Of a stretch of DNA of 64,000 bases, positions 52,484 to 60,507 are shown in pieces (position 1 is the first letter of the stretch; the number at the start of each line of letters is the position of its first letter). Origin of the DNA: Flavobacterium sp. AG291 (GTDB lineage Bacteria > Bacteroidota > Bacteroidia > Flavobacteriales > Flavobacteriaceae); assembly GCF_003350375.1 (NCBI RefSeq), contig NZ_QQAR01000015.1:1-64000 (forward strand). Direction: 5' to 3'. The notes under the pieces are model-generated. The model saw nothing but the letters and a program-made list of their open reading frames with translations. It did no database searches and was not told where the DNA came from. The translations under genes and the position numbers were made by a program.

Positions 52484-52524
52484 TATATAACAAAAGCCGG
52501 CTATTAGCCGGCTTTTGTTATATA
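52484..52524 (-). terminator. Perfect 19-bp palindrome terminating the DUF349 gene
   Basis: Arms 52484-52502 and 52506-52524 are fully complementary with a 3-base loop (core AAAAGCCGGCT/AGCCGGCTTTT). It lies 12 bases beyond the minus-strand DUF349 stop and may act bidirectionally. Confidence 0.82.
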
Positions 52525-52535
52525 GAATAAGAGGT

Positions 52536-54599
52536 TTATTCTCCTCCTTCCTGTTGCTGTTTTTTAAGCTCCCTGATTTGCTTAAGCTTGTCTTTCCAGG
52601 TCTTAAGTTCTTCTTTATGGCGCTCAATGCTCTTTTGTACTTCTTTTACAAAAGGATTGTCGCCTTTAGCGTTAGAAATAAACTGTATATTATTCTCAAG
52701 CTGGAAGATCTCTCCCTGAACTTCGTCAATCTTACGCATAATGAAAAGCTGTTCGTTTTCCAGTCTGCGGGTATCATCACCTTCAGAAAGTTGCTCCAGG
52801 CGGTTGCTGAAACGAACCATCTCAGTTTCTTTCTTAGACAGGCTCAGTTTTTCGAACAAAGCATCAAGTATCTTGTTGAATTTGCCTTCAATATGTCTTC
52901 TTGCCTGAGGAACACGGCCTAAACCTTTCCAGTTTTCAATATGCTTTTTAATGGCATCAAGATCGGTTTTGTGCTCACCTGTAAGTTCAAATCCTTTAAG
53001 TTGCTCCAGGTATTCTTTTTTCTTGTCGAATGCTTCCAGTTCTTCGTGGTTTGCTTCGTTGCGCTTAGCGTGAAGCCTGTCGAAGTAATGGTTACAAGCC
53101 GCTTTGAATTCTTTCCAAACGCTGTCAGAATATTTTCTTGGTACATGGCCGATGGTTTTCCATTCGTCCTGTATCTGTTTCATAATTGCAGTTGTTGCAG
53201 CAAAGTCTTCGCTGTCCTGAAGTGATTTTGCTTTCTCAACAAGTGACTGTTTTTTATTCAGGTTCTCTTGCTGGTCTTTTTTGATGTCTTTGTAGAAAGA
53301 ATTCTTAACCGTATTAAAGTTTCTTACGGCATCTTTAAATGATGCCCAGGTTTCTTCGTTAACCTCCAAAGGAACTTTTCCGGCTTTGAAGAATTGCTCT
53401 CTAAGAGCCTCAATACGATCAATCTGTCCCTGCCATGCATTGTGAGCAGTTATTTTTTCTTCAGATATAGCATTTATTTGAGCAATGATCTCTTTTTTCT
53501 TTGCAAGGTTAGCCTCTTCAAGCTCTTTGCTCTTAGCTACAAGCGCCTCACGTTTGTCATGAAGCTGTTTTGTAAGCTCGCTAAAACGGTTCCAAATCTC
53601 TTCACGGTGTTCTCTTGATACCGGTCCGATCTCTTCTTTCCATATTTTATGAAGTGCCTGAAGCTCACGGAAAGCCTTACTAATGTCTTCGTCATTTACC
53701 AGTTCTTCAACACGTGCAATAATCTTTTGTTTTTGCTCAAGGTTATGTTTAAAGTCCATATCCCTTGCTTCCCTGTCAAGGTGCAGGTGATCATAAAAAC
53801 GCTCTATATGGAAGTGGAAGTTGTTCCAAACGTGATTGTATTTGTCACGAGGTATAGGTCCGGCATTTTTCCAGCGTTCACGCAATTCGCTTACATGCTT
53901 AAGCGAATCTTTAATATTTTCGCCGCCTTCAGCAACATTTTTAAGCTCCTCGATAATTGCTAACCTGTTTTCAAGATTTCCTTTAAGGTCAGTTTGCAAT
54001 TTTTTGAAGTGTGTATTTTTCTTATCCCTGTACTGGTTGTAAAGGGCGTCAAATTTACTCTTAAGAGGGTAGTGGTATTCAAAGTCTGAAGTATCGCCAT
54101 TGTTTTCATGGCTGTACTCGTCTTTTTTCTCCTCAATAAAGTGATTGTATTTCGAATAAAATTCTTTTCTGATTTCTTCAACGTGGTCTTTAACGGACAT
54201 TACTTTCTCTACGGCTGCAAACTTTTCAAGTTCTGCAGCAAGCTCATCCATAGATAGCTCCTCGTAGTTTTTCATAGGAAAATCTTCTGCTTCAAGATGA
54301 GACCCATCCTCACCTTGCTCAGCATTAGCTTCGTCTATAGACTCAACAGCAGATAATGATTTTGTTTGTTCAGCTGTTTCATTATCAGTGTTTTCTTCCG
54401 GTTCTTCGGCAACTTTAGCAGCCTCAAGGATTTCCTTAGGGGCAAAAGGTAGCTGCCCTTCAGTCTCGTGAACTACGGGTGCTTCCTCGTTTTCATTGTT
54501 GTCGTTTTCAGCAGTGTAATCGGTTTGAAGTGTACCGTTTACTTCGTTTAATTGCTCTCCATCTGCATTAAGCAGGTTATCATTCTTTTCTTCTAACAT
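52536..54599 (-). CDS. DUF349 domain-containing protein
   Basis: A 687-residue cytoplasmic, highly charged protein. An acidic, low-complexity N-terminus (about 1-125; EEKNDNLLNADGEQLNEVNG, NENEEAPVVHETEGQLPF) is followed by five helical DUF349 units, recognisable by the W-K-x-x-G-x-(I/V)-P element: ERWKNAGPIPRDKYNHVW, KIWKEEIGPVSREHREEIW, EQFFKAGKVPLEVNEETW, DEWKTIGHVPRKYSDSVW, ENWKGLGRVPQARRHIEG. A terminal coiled coil follows (EVQGEIFQLENNIQFI, KSIERHKEELKTWKDKLKQI). Function is unknown. It is downstream of aroE with a 138-base gap. Confidence 0.92.
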   Translation of the reverse strand: MLEEKNDNLLNADGEQLNEVNGTLQTDYTAENDNNENEEAPVVHETEGQLPFAPKEILEAAKVAEEPEENTDNETAEQTKSLSAVESIDEANAEQGEDGSHLEAEDFPMKNYEELSMDELAAELEKFAAVEKVMSVKDHVEEIRKEFYSKYNHFIEEKKDEYSHENNGDTSDFEYHYPLKSKFDALYNQYRDKKNTHFKKLQTDLKGNLENRLAIIEELKNVAEGGENIKDSLKHVSELRERWKNAGPIPRDKYNHVWNNFHFHIERFYDHLHLDREARDMDFKHNLEQKQKIIARVEELVNDEDISKAFRELQALHKIWKEEIGPVSREHREEIWNRFSELTKQLHDKREALVAKSKELEEANLAKKKEIIAQINAISEEKITAHNAWQGQIDRIEALREQFFKAGKVPLEVNEETWASFKDAVRNFNTVKNSFYKDIKKDQQENLNKKQSLVEKAKSLQDSEDFAATTAIMKQIQDEWKTIGHVPRKYSDSVWKEFKAACNHYFDRLHAKRNEANHEELEAFDKKKEYLEQLKGFELTGEHKTDLDAIKKHIENWKGLGRVPQARRHIEGKFNKILDALFEKLSLSKKETEMVRFSNRLEQLSEGDDTRRLENEQLFIMRKIDEVQGEIFQLENNIQFISNAKGDNPFVKEVQKSIERHKEELKTWKDKLKQIRELKKQQQEGGE

Positions 54600-54737
54600 T
54601 GTTTAGATGCTTAAGTTTATATTGCTTTATTGCCGAAAGATAAGAAAGGCAGTTCAGAATTCAAAGAAAAACCTTAATTTCTGAATATTTCGGCGGTGTT
54701 TTTAAAGATTATTAATGATTTTTTAAAACTGATTGAT

Positions 54738-55478
54738 TTATTTTCGGTTCCATAGTTTCCAGGCTCTTTCAGCCTGGTGTACCAACATTTGGTAGCCGTT
54801 AGATGTTGCAGCGCCATTCTGTGCGGCACGTTTCATGAATTCTGTTTCCTCAGGATTATAAACAAGATCAAAGGCCAGATGTTCTCTGGTAAAAAGGCTG
54901 TAATCTATTGGAGGGCATTCTTTCATGTTAGGGAAAGTGCCCAGGGGAGTAGTATTAATGATGATCTGGTAATCATTAAAGATATCTTTGTCAAGGTCTT
55001 CATAAGCATATACCACATCAGTAGCTGTTCGCGAAACGAAGTCATATTCTATTTTCAGTCGGCGTAGTGCATATGCAACAGCTTTTGATGCGCCGCCGGT
55101 TCCTAATATCAGTGCTTTTTTATGATGAGGCATTAATAATGGCTCTAACGCTTTTCTGAAGCCGTAATGATCGGTATTATAGCCTTTAGTTCCTTTTTTA
55201 GTAAAGATAATGGTGTTTACTGCGCCTATTATTTGTGCAGTTGGTGAAAGTTTATCTAATAAAGGAATCACTTCCTCTTTATAAGGAATGGTAACATTAA
55301 GTCCTTTTAGCCTTTTGGTCTTTTCAATGATTTCCGGTAATTGAGAAATGTCCTCAATGTCAAAGTTGGTATAGGTATATTTATTCAGTCCGGTTTTTTC
55401 AAATTTATCCTTGAAATAGCCTGCTGAAAAAGAATAATTTATATTACGGCCCACAAGGCCAAAACGTTTAGATTTCAT
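54738..55478 (-). CDS. aroE: Shikimate dehydrogenase
   Basis: A 246-residue NADPH-dependent enzyme reducing 3-dehydroshikimate. It has FGLVGRNINYSFSAGYF (substrate Ser-x-Ser in variant form), GLNVTIPYKEEVIPLLD with catalytic Lys near residue 64, IGAVNTIIF, KGYNTDHYGF with the paired Asp, and LILGTGGASKAVAYALRRL (NADP-binding GxGGxxxA). It ends with GYQMLVHQAERAWKLW. The length is shorter than the enterobacterial enzyme, as usual in Bacteroidota. It starts 1 base after the stop of the upstream lipoprotein gene. Confidence 0.96.
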   Translation of the reverse strand: MKSKRFGLVGRNINYSFSAGYFKDKFEKTGLNKYTYTNFDIEDISQLPEIIEKTKRLKGLNVTIPYKEEVIPLLDKLSPTAQIIGAVNTIIFTKKGTKGYNTDHYGFRKALEPLLMPHHKKALILGTGGASKAVAYALRRLKIEYDFVSRTATDVVYAYEDLDKDIFNDYQIIINTTPLGTFPNMKECPPIDYSLFTREHLAFDLVYNPEETEFMKRAAQNGAATSNGYQMLVHQAERAWKLWNRK

Positions 55479-55479
55479 T

Positions 55480-55881
55480 TTAGTGGCTTATATATAATGG
55501 TAGTATGTAATCTTCTTTTACTGGTTTGCCGTTTATTTCTGCAGGTTTGCATTTTGGATAATTTTTTATGGCGTCTGTTGCTTTTTCTACTAATCCTAAG
55601 CTGTCAGGTGTTGAATTTCTAATGGCTTTTATATTGGAAAAAGAACCATCTTGTTCAATGACGAATTTCATATGTAAGGCGTAATCGCCGGGCTCTTCTG
55701 TTTTTGCAACCATTACACTTTTATGTACATGTCTGTAAAATGCTTTATAACCACCCTGAAATTCGGGTGGAATGTGAGTATTTTCGGCTTTGTCAGATGT
55801 TATTTTACTTATCACCTCATTTTTTACTTCCGGTTTACATCCTGAAATAATCATAAGAGATAATATTATAAATTTCTTCAT
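55480..55881 (-). CDS. Lipoprotein with TonB C-terminal-like domain
   Basis: A 133-residue protein with a lipobox (MKKFIILSLMIISGC, Cys15). The mature part matches the TonB_C fold: PEFQGGYKAFYRHVHKSV, ALHMKFVIEQDGSFSNIKAIRNSTPDSLGLVEKATDAIKNYPKCKPAEINGKPVKEDYILPLYI. Classical TonB proteins have an N-terminal transmembrane anchor and a Pro-rich linker; here both are replaced by a lipid anchor. It directly precedes aroE (1 base). Confidence 0.85.
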   Translation of the reverse strand: MKKFIILSLMIISGCKPEVKNEVISKITSDKAENTHIPPEFQGGYKAFYRHVHKSVMVAKTEEPGDYALHMKFVIEQDGSFSNIKAIRNSTPDSLGLVEKATDAIKNYPKCKPAEINGKPVKEDYILPLYISH

Positions 55882-55943
55882 TTCATAAAAATAAAAAAAC
55901 CTGACTATGTTTCCATAATCAGGTTGAATATTTTAAAGTAAAA

Positions 55944-57347
55944 TTATTTATTCTTTTTTTCCTGCTTTTTAATAGCGTCCTGAACAATGTCGGAATACCA
56001 TATTGCAGGGAAGAATTCTTCTATAAGCGTGTGGTGCTTAAAGCCAAGACGTAATCCGTTGCTTAGATGGAAAACGGCTTTTTCTTCTTCGTTCTGCATA
56101 AAGTATAATCCGGCTAAACGATATTCAATCTCATACTCCTCAGGAAAATATTCAGTAGCATCAAGTAAAGCCTTGATTGCTGATTCATATTCGCCAAGGG
56201 TAATTAACGTATCTGTCCAGAATAACCAGGTATCAAGCTGGTAATCACCAAATTCTACGGCTTTACGGTAACCTTCTTCAGCTTCCTCATGAAAGCTTAG
56301 TGCCCTGTTGATGATAGCATAACGTTTCCAGTACAGTTTGTTTTCGTTGTCAATACCAATAGCTTTATTTACATAGTAAAGTGCTTTCTGGTAATTTTTA
56401 CGTCGAATGTAAAAGTCTGTTATTGCTATCCATGCTTTATCCAATAATGGGTCTTCGTGAACCGTTTTAAGGAAAAAGTTCAGTGCCTGCTCAAAGTTGC
56501 CAAGTCTCTCGTAACACTTACCTACGCGCAATAAAGCGAATGAGGTAGGATCGTCAAGTTCCATTGTGATATTGTAGCAGTCTATGGCTTCCCTGTATTT
56601 TTTTAGCTTTTCAAGGGTTTTTGCTTTTTCAAGAAAAGCACCCAGGAAAGCATCATCAATAAGGGTTGCATAATCAAAGGCGCGAAGCGCTCCCGGATAG
56701 TCTTTTACAGCATAATATTGACGCCCTAGCTGATGCCATGCTACTTCACTATATGGATTTTTGTCAATGAACTTATTCAGGAACTCAATAGCTTCAAGAT
56801 TTTGGTCAAGGAAATCAAAGCAGTATACTACATTATATAAGGCAGAGTGGTCTTCGGTATCTTCATCAAGGCATTTGATAAAGTTATCCCTTGCCAGCTC
56901 TAAATTGTCCATAAAAAGGTACTCCATGCCAATAAGCGAATATACATCGGCAAAATCATCAGTATATTTAAGAGCGGTTTCAAGTAGCTCTACGGCTTTC
57001 TCGTGTTGGTCTCTTTTAGAATAAATATTTGCTTTCTGGATATATATTTCTTCGTTGGTAGGTTCAATTGCGTAAAGGTCATTCAGCAATCTTTCGGCGA
57101 TATCGAGCTTATCATCAAATACCAAAAGCTCCACCTGTACTAATTTTAAGCCTGTTGATTTGGGATGTTGTTCCAAACCTAATTTTAAGGCCTTTTTAGC
57201 TAAATTTATTTTTCCGGTGTCAAGGTAATGAAGAATGATATCTTCAAACTCTTCGGAGTCAAAGAAGAATACTTTGTTGGTTTTCAACATAGATTCAAAC
57301 TTTGATAAGGATAAACTGTAATCTTCTTCTTCGTGGCTCAAATTCAT
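55944..57347 (-). CDS. Tetratricopeptide repeat protein
   Basis: A 467-residue cytoplasmic protein almost entirely built of TPR units, e.g. EEIYIQKANIYSKRDQHEKAVELLETALKY, ADVYSLIGMEYLFMDNLELARDNFIKCL, AWHQLGRQYYAVKDYPGALRAFDYAT and SFALLRVGKCYERLGNFEQALNFFLKTV; about ten units can be counted by the W/Y-L-G-Y-A-F-A-P pattern. No enzymatic domain. The TPR - aroE - DUF349 order is common in flavobacteria. Partner proteins are unknown. Confidence 0.93.
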   Translation of the reverse strand: MNLSHEEEDYSLSLSKFESMLKTNKVFFFDSEEFEDIILHYLDTGKINLAKKALKLGLEQHPKSTGLKLVQVELLVFDDKLDIAERLLNDLYAIEPTNEEIYIQKANIYSKRDQHEKAVELLETALKYTDDFADVYSLIGMEYLFMDNLELARDNFIKCLDEDTEDHSALYNVVYCFDFLDQNLEAIEFLNKFIDKNPYSEVAWHQLGRQYYAVKDYPGALRAFDYATLIDDAFLGAFLEKAKTLEKLKKYREAIDCYNITMELDDPTSFALLRVGKCYERLGNFEQALNFFLKTVHEDPLLDKAWIAITDFYIRRKNYQKALYYVNKAIGIDNENKLYWKRYAIINRALSFHEEAEEGYRKAVEFGDYQLDTWLFWTDTLITLGEYESAIKALLDATEYFPEEYEIEYRLAGLYFMQNEEEKAVFHLSNGLRLGFKHHTLIEEFFPAIWYSDIVQDAIKKQEKKNK

Positions 57348-57450
57348 ACTCCAATTGTTTAAAATTATCCTTATTAAAGTTACGAAATGTACACCCCATT
57401 AGGAAATAATTTATAATTCTTTTGAACAATTTAATTAACAAATTTTATTG

Positions 57451-58647
57451 TTAATTATTGTTTTGCTCTGCAAGAATCTCATTCATAACTTCAATAATAA
57501 TGCCACATCCTTCTTCTATCTCTTTATTGCTTATCGTTAGGGGAGGTGTAATGCGTATTGCCTTCCCTTCAAATAGCAGCCAAAACAAAATAAGACCCTT
57601 TTGCTGGCAGCGAAGTATCACTTCGTTAGTGATATCAGCACTTTCGGTCATAGGGGCAATCATCAGGCCTTCGCCTCGTATTTCTTTTATAAGTGGATGC
57701 ACAAGCAGTTTTCTGAAAAGTTTTTCTTTTTCCAGTGCCTGCGCCATTATGTCAGTCTCTGTAATTTCTTTTAGTGTGGCAAGACAGGCTGCAGCAATAA
57801 CCGGATGTCCGCCAAATGTTGTTATGTGTCCCAATTTAGGGTCGTGGCTTAGCAGGTCCATATATTTTTCATTGGCTGTAAAAGCGCCTACCGGCATTCC
57901 TCCACCCATTCCTTTACCCATAACTACTATATCAGGAATCACATTGTAATTCTGGAAGCCAAATACTTTTCCGGTACGTCCAAAGCCCGGCTGAATTTCA
58001 TCCAGTATCATCATAGCGCCAACTTCATCACAACGCTGCCTTACTTTTTTCAGGAATTCATTTTCAGGCTGTATAAAGCCTGCACCACCCTGAATGGTTT
58101 CCAAAATGATTCCGGCAGTTTTATTTGTTATCTTTTGAAGGTCTTCCTCATTATTAAAAGTGATAAAGTCAACATCAGGGATAAGCGGTCTGAATATCTG
58201 TTTACGCTCCTCAAATCCCATAACGCTCATAGAACCCATAGTATTTCCGTGATATGCATTAAAGCATGATATGAGCTGGCTACGGCCGGTTACCCTGCGG
58301 GCAAGCTTCAATGCGCCTTCTGTTGCTTCAGTCCCGGAATTAACTAAATAGGTTTTATTCAGTTGAGGAGGCATATGCTCTGCAAGCAGTTTGCAAAATT
58401 CAACCGATGGATGCTGGGCATATTCGCCATACACCATAACGTGGCTGTATTTGTTTAGCTGGTCTATTATAGCCTGATTTACTCTTGGGTGCTGATGCCC
58501 AAGGCTGGCAGCTGAAACACCTGCAACAAAGTCAAGGTACTTTTTGCCTTTTGTATCAAATATATAGGAACCTACAGCATGAGAAACTTCCATTCCTAAT
58601 GGGTAAGGTGAAGTCTGTGCCTGGTATTTTAAAAAATCATTGATCAT
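57451..58647 (-). CDS. Class III aminotransferase (acetylornithine/ornithine aminotransferase-like)
   Basis: A 398-residue PLP enzyme. It has SHAVGSYIFDTKGKKYLDFVAGVSAASLGHQHPRVNQAI, VNSGTEATEGALKLARRVTGR, a central SCFNAYHGNTMGSMSVMG, LDEIQPGFGRTGKVFGFQ (PLP Asp) and the Schiff-base Lys in VVMGKGMGGGMPVGAFTA. Class III members act on the omega-amino group of ornithine, acetylornithine or 4-aminobutyrate. Without argD-type neighbours the substrate cannot be set. Its 5' region carries a C-run/G-run hairpin ending about 5 bases before the ATG. Confidence 0.92.
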   Translation of the reverse strand: MINDFLKYQAQTSPYPLGMEVSHAVGSYIFDTKGKKYLDFVAGVSAASLGHQHPRVNQAIIDQLNKYSHVMVYGEYAQHPSVEFCKLLAEHMPPQLNKTYLVNSGTEATEGALKLARRVTGRSQLISCFNAYHGNTMGSMSVMGFEERKQIFRPLIPDVDFITFNNEEDLQKITNKTAGIILETIQGGAGFIQPENEFLKKVRQRCDEVGAMMILDEIQPGFGRTGKVFGFQNYNVIPDIVVMGKGMGGGMPVGAFTANEKYMDLLSHDPKLGHITTFGGHPVIAAACLATLKEITETDIMAQALEKEKLFRKLLVHPLIKEIRGEGLMIAPMTESADITNEVILRCQQKGLILFWLLFEGKAIRITPPLTISNKEIEEGCGIIIEVMNEILAEQNNN

Positions 58648-58650
58648 ATT

Positions 58651-58673
58651 AGCCCCCTAACCCCCAAAGGGGG
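58651..58673 (-). promoter_or_regulatory. CCCCC/GGGGG hairpin directly before the aminotransferase start
   Basis: On the minus strand CCCCC-TTT-GGGGG (58673-58661) is followed by TTA and a second GGGGG (58657-58653), only about 5 bases before the ATG at 58647. The first C-run could pair with either G-run. It may be a dispersed repeat or affect translation. Confidence 0.4.
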
Positions 58674-58750
58674 AATTTACCGAAGAAAGGGTGTCTTCGT
58701 TTTTAATACTGTATATTAGAAGAACTGAAAACTGCGACTGCAAATGAAAA

Positions 58751-60403
58751 CTAAGGAGTTTGCGGTTTTGGCTTTGGTTGCGGATTGTTCTTGTCGTACT
58801 CCAGTGTTTTCTTAAGAGGATCCATAGGTTTATCTTCCACTTTTTTATCGTCATCACTTTTCTTAACGATCTTATCATGCAGGTCTTTTTCTTCCTGCGG
58901 GAAAATATCATCCTTAGAGAGTATCATCTCGTCGCCCCGCCATACAAACCCTCTGAATTTCCGCACATTCTCAGGGAATTCTGAATCAGGATAAACTTCA
59001 CTTTCAGTCTTTTTGAAAAGTGTGGCTGTTGTTATTTTATTATCTACTATCTCAAGATGTATGCTGCTGCCTTTTCCTTTATCAATACCAAAAAGTTCAG
59101 TCTTGTCATACATGTATACAATCTTTTCGGCATTACCTATCAGGTCGACTTCGTAGAGTTTATTGTCCCGGAATTTTCCATAGAGGTTCTTGCCCTTAAC
59201 CTGATTATATCCCGTTCCTATGGTGTCTTTTTGTATGATGAATGCGTTACCCAATACTTTTAAGGAATCAATTTGTTCGGTCTTACTGTTCGATATAATA
59301 TGTACAATATCGCCGGTAAGCTGGCTGTCACCATTCCAGATAACCGGTCTTTTTATCATTTGTGTTAATCCTTTCTTCTCATCCGAATGTATGGAATCGC
59401 ATTTCCCGCTCATGTCCAGTTTGTAAAAACGGGCGTTGTTATAGCCTCTGATAATGCGTTCTCCGGGCTTTCCGGTAACAACCATCAGCTTAGCATGGGT
59501 GTACAACGTGTCTTTTTCTACAAGAGTTTTGGCAACAGCATGTTTGGTCATAACAATAGAATCACCTTCTGTTTTTCTGTATATTTCGCCAAAGTGTCCC
59601 TCCATTATATATTTGTTGATAGTATCAGTGATTCTGACATTATTGGTGCCCGATGAATAATTTTTCGGCTTGTTATAGTAAAGCTTGTCGCCTTTAATCA
59701 CCCGCGTACCATATCTTATATAAGAATTGGTAAGAAGTTCGGCTTCGTTTTTCTTGGTGTCATAAAAGCCTTTTTCAGTATAGATAAAATCTTCTTTACT
59801 GGTAATGGTCGATGGTCCGAATACATATGAATGTCCTGAATTGGTATAGTAATCAAGATGGTTTGATTTTAATACATATTTAGGATTGGTAAGTACTACA
59901 GCCGTCCTGAATTCATATTTTTTTTGTCCAACAATATAGCGTCCTGATTTGCTTTTTAGTGTATTTTCTCCGTTTACAATTGTTCCGTAAGAATTGTAAT
60001 AAGCCTGCTGGATAGTTCTGTCAAAATTAATGGTATCGGTAGTAAGTCGCATGTCCGGCGAACGCATAACCACGTCGCCAGTTGCATAAGCAAACTTTTT
60101 ATTACCGTTATATTCAGCATAACGCCCATCCATGAATAGGGTGTCACCCTGATTCATCTTTACATTTCCAAAAAGCTTTATGTAGTTTTCTTTTGTGAAG
60201 TGATAGGCTTTATTGCAGGTCATCCTGATTCCGTCGTGAAGTACCCTCACGTTCCCTGAAAGCACTACGGCACCGGGAATTTCAGTCTGGTTCATTTCAC
60301 TGAAATCAACGTGTTCTATAATAATTTGCTTAGTGTTCTGGGCAGTAAGCGAAGTGCCACTGAAAGCGATAAAAGCAATGAATAAAAAAAGAAGCTTTTT
60401 CAA
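58751..60403 (-). CDS. OstA/LptA-like exported protein
   Basis: A 550-residue exported protein with signal peptide (MKKLLFLFIAFIAFSGTSLTAQ). The OstA-like N domain repeats parallel beta-strand units: GAVVLSGNVRVLHDGIRMTCNKAYHF, IKLFGNVKMNQGDTLFMDGRYAEYNGNKKFAYATGDVVMRSPDMRLTTDTINFD, then similar units to about residue 470 (LKSKSGRYIVGQKKYEFRTAVVLTNP, VIKGDKLYYNKPKNYSSGTNNVRITD). The C-terminus is Lys/Pro-rich (DKKVEDKPMDPLKKTLEYDKNNPQPKPKPQTP). OstA/LptA proteins carry LPS across the periplasm. This long Bacteroidota form may do the same; I have no direct evidence. The gene is followed by a 100-base gap. Confidence 0.82.
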   Translation of the reverse strand: MKKLLFLFIAFIAFSGTSLTAQNTKQIIIEHVDFSEMNQTEIPGAVVLSGNVRVLHDGIRMTCNKAYHFTKENYIKLFGNVKMNQGDTLFMDGRYAEYNGNKKFAYATGDVVMRSPDMRLTTDTINFDRTIQQAYYNSYGTIVNGENTLKSKSGRYIVGQKKYEFRTAVVLTNPKYVLKSNHLDYYTNSGHSYVFGPSTITSKEDFIYTEKGFYDTKKNEAELLTNSYIRYGTRVIKGDKLYYNKPKNYSSGTNNVRITDTINKYIMEGHFGEIYRKTEGDSIVMTKHAVAKTLVEKDTLYTHAKLMVVTGKPGERIIRGYNNARFYKLDMSGKCDSIHSDEKKGLTQMIKRPVIWNGDSQLTGDIVHIISNSKTEQIDSLKVLGNAFIIQKDTIGTGYNQVKGKNLYGKFRDNKLYEVDLIGNAEKIVYMYDKTELFGIDKGKGSSIHLEIVDNKITTATLFKKTESEVYPDSEFPENVRKFRGFVWRGDEMILSKDDIFPQEEKDLHDKIVKKSDDDKKVEDKPMDPLKKTLEYDKNNPQPKPKPQTP

Positions 60404-60473
60404 GTTTTAATAATTTGGAACAAATTTACATAAAAACAATAACAATGGATATGTTGAGTTTTTATTGTGTGGA

Positions 60474-60502
60474 TAAAAAAAAGCCGCTCTTTCAAGCGGC
60501 TT
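60474..60502 (-). terminator. Rho-independent terminator of purA
   Basis: Arms AAGCCGCT (60481-60488) and AGCGGCTT (60495-60502), 6-base loop, with a T-tract on the minus strand from the A-run at 60474-60480. Confidence 0.87.
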
Positions 60503-60507
60503 CTGTA

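Larger units (their letters stand above)
52028..52535. other. Repeat-rich, gene-free debris after the RHS cassette
   Basis: Five hundred bases without a credible gene. In order: a GC-rich stretch with GATGTCGCGGATTTGCAATCC, a CACGAATTA / TAATTCGTG inverted repeat (52069-52077 with 52134-52142), a terminator (52158-52188), a minus-strand coding remnant (52207-52290), and two GAGCG...CGCTC-type motifs near 52310-52335 and 52434-52460. A 19-bp palindrome stands at the far edge. The mixture fits a recombination-prone junction. Confidence 0.6.
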
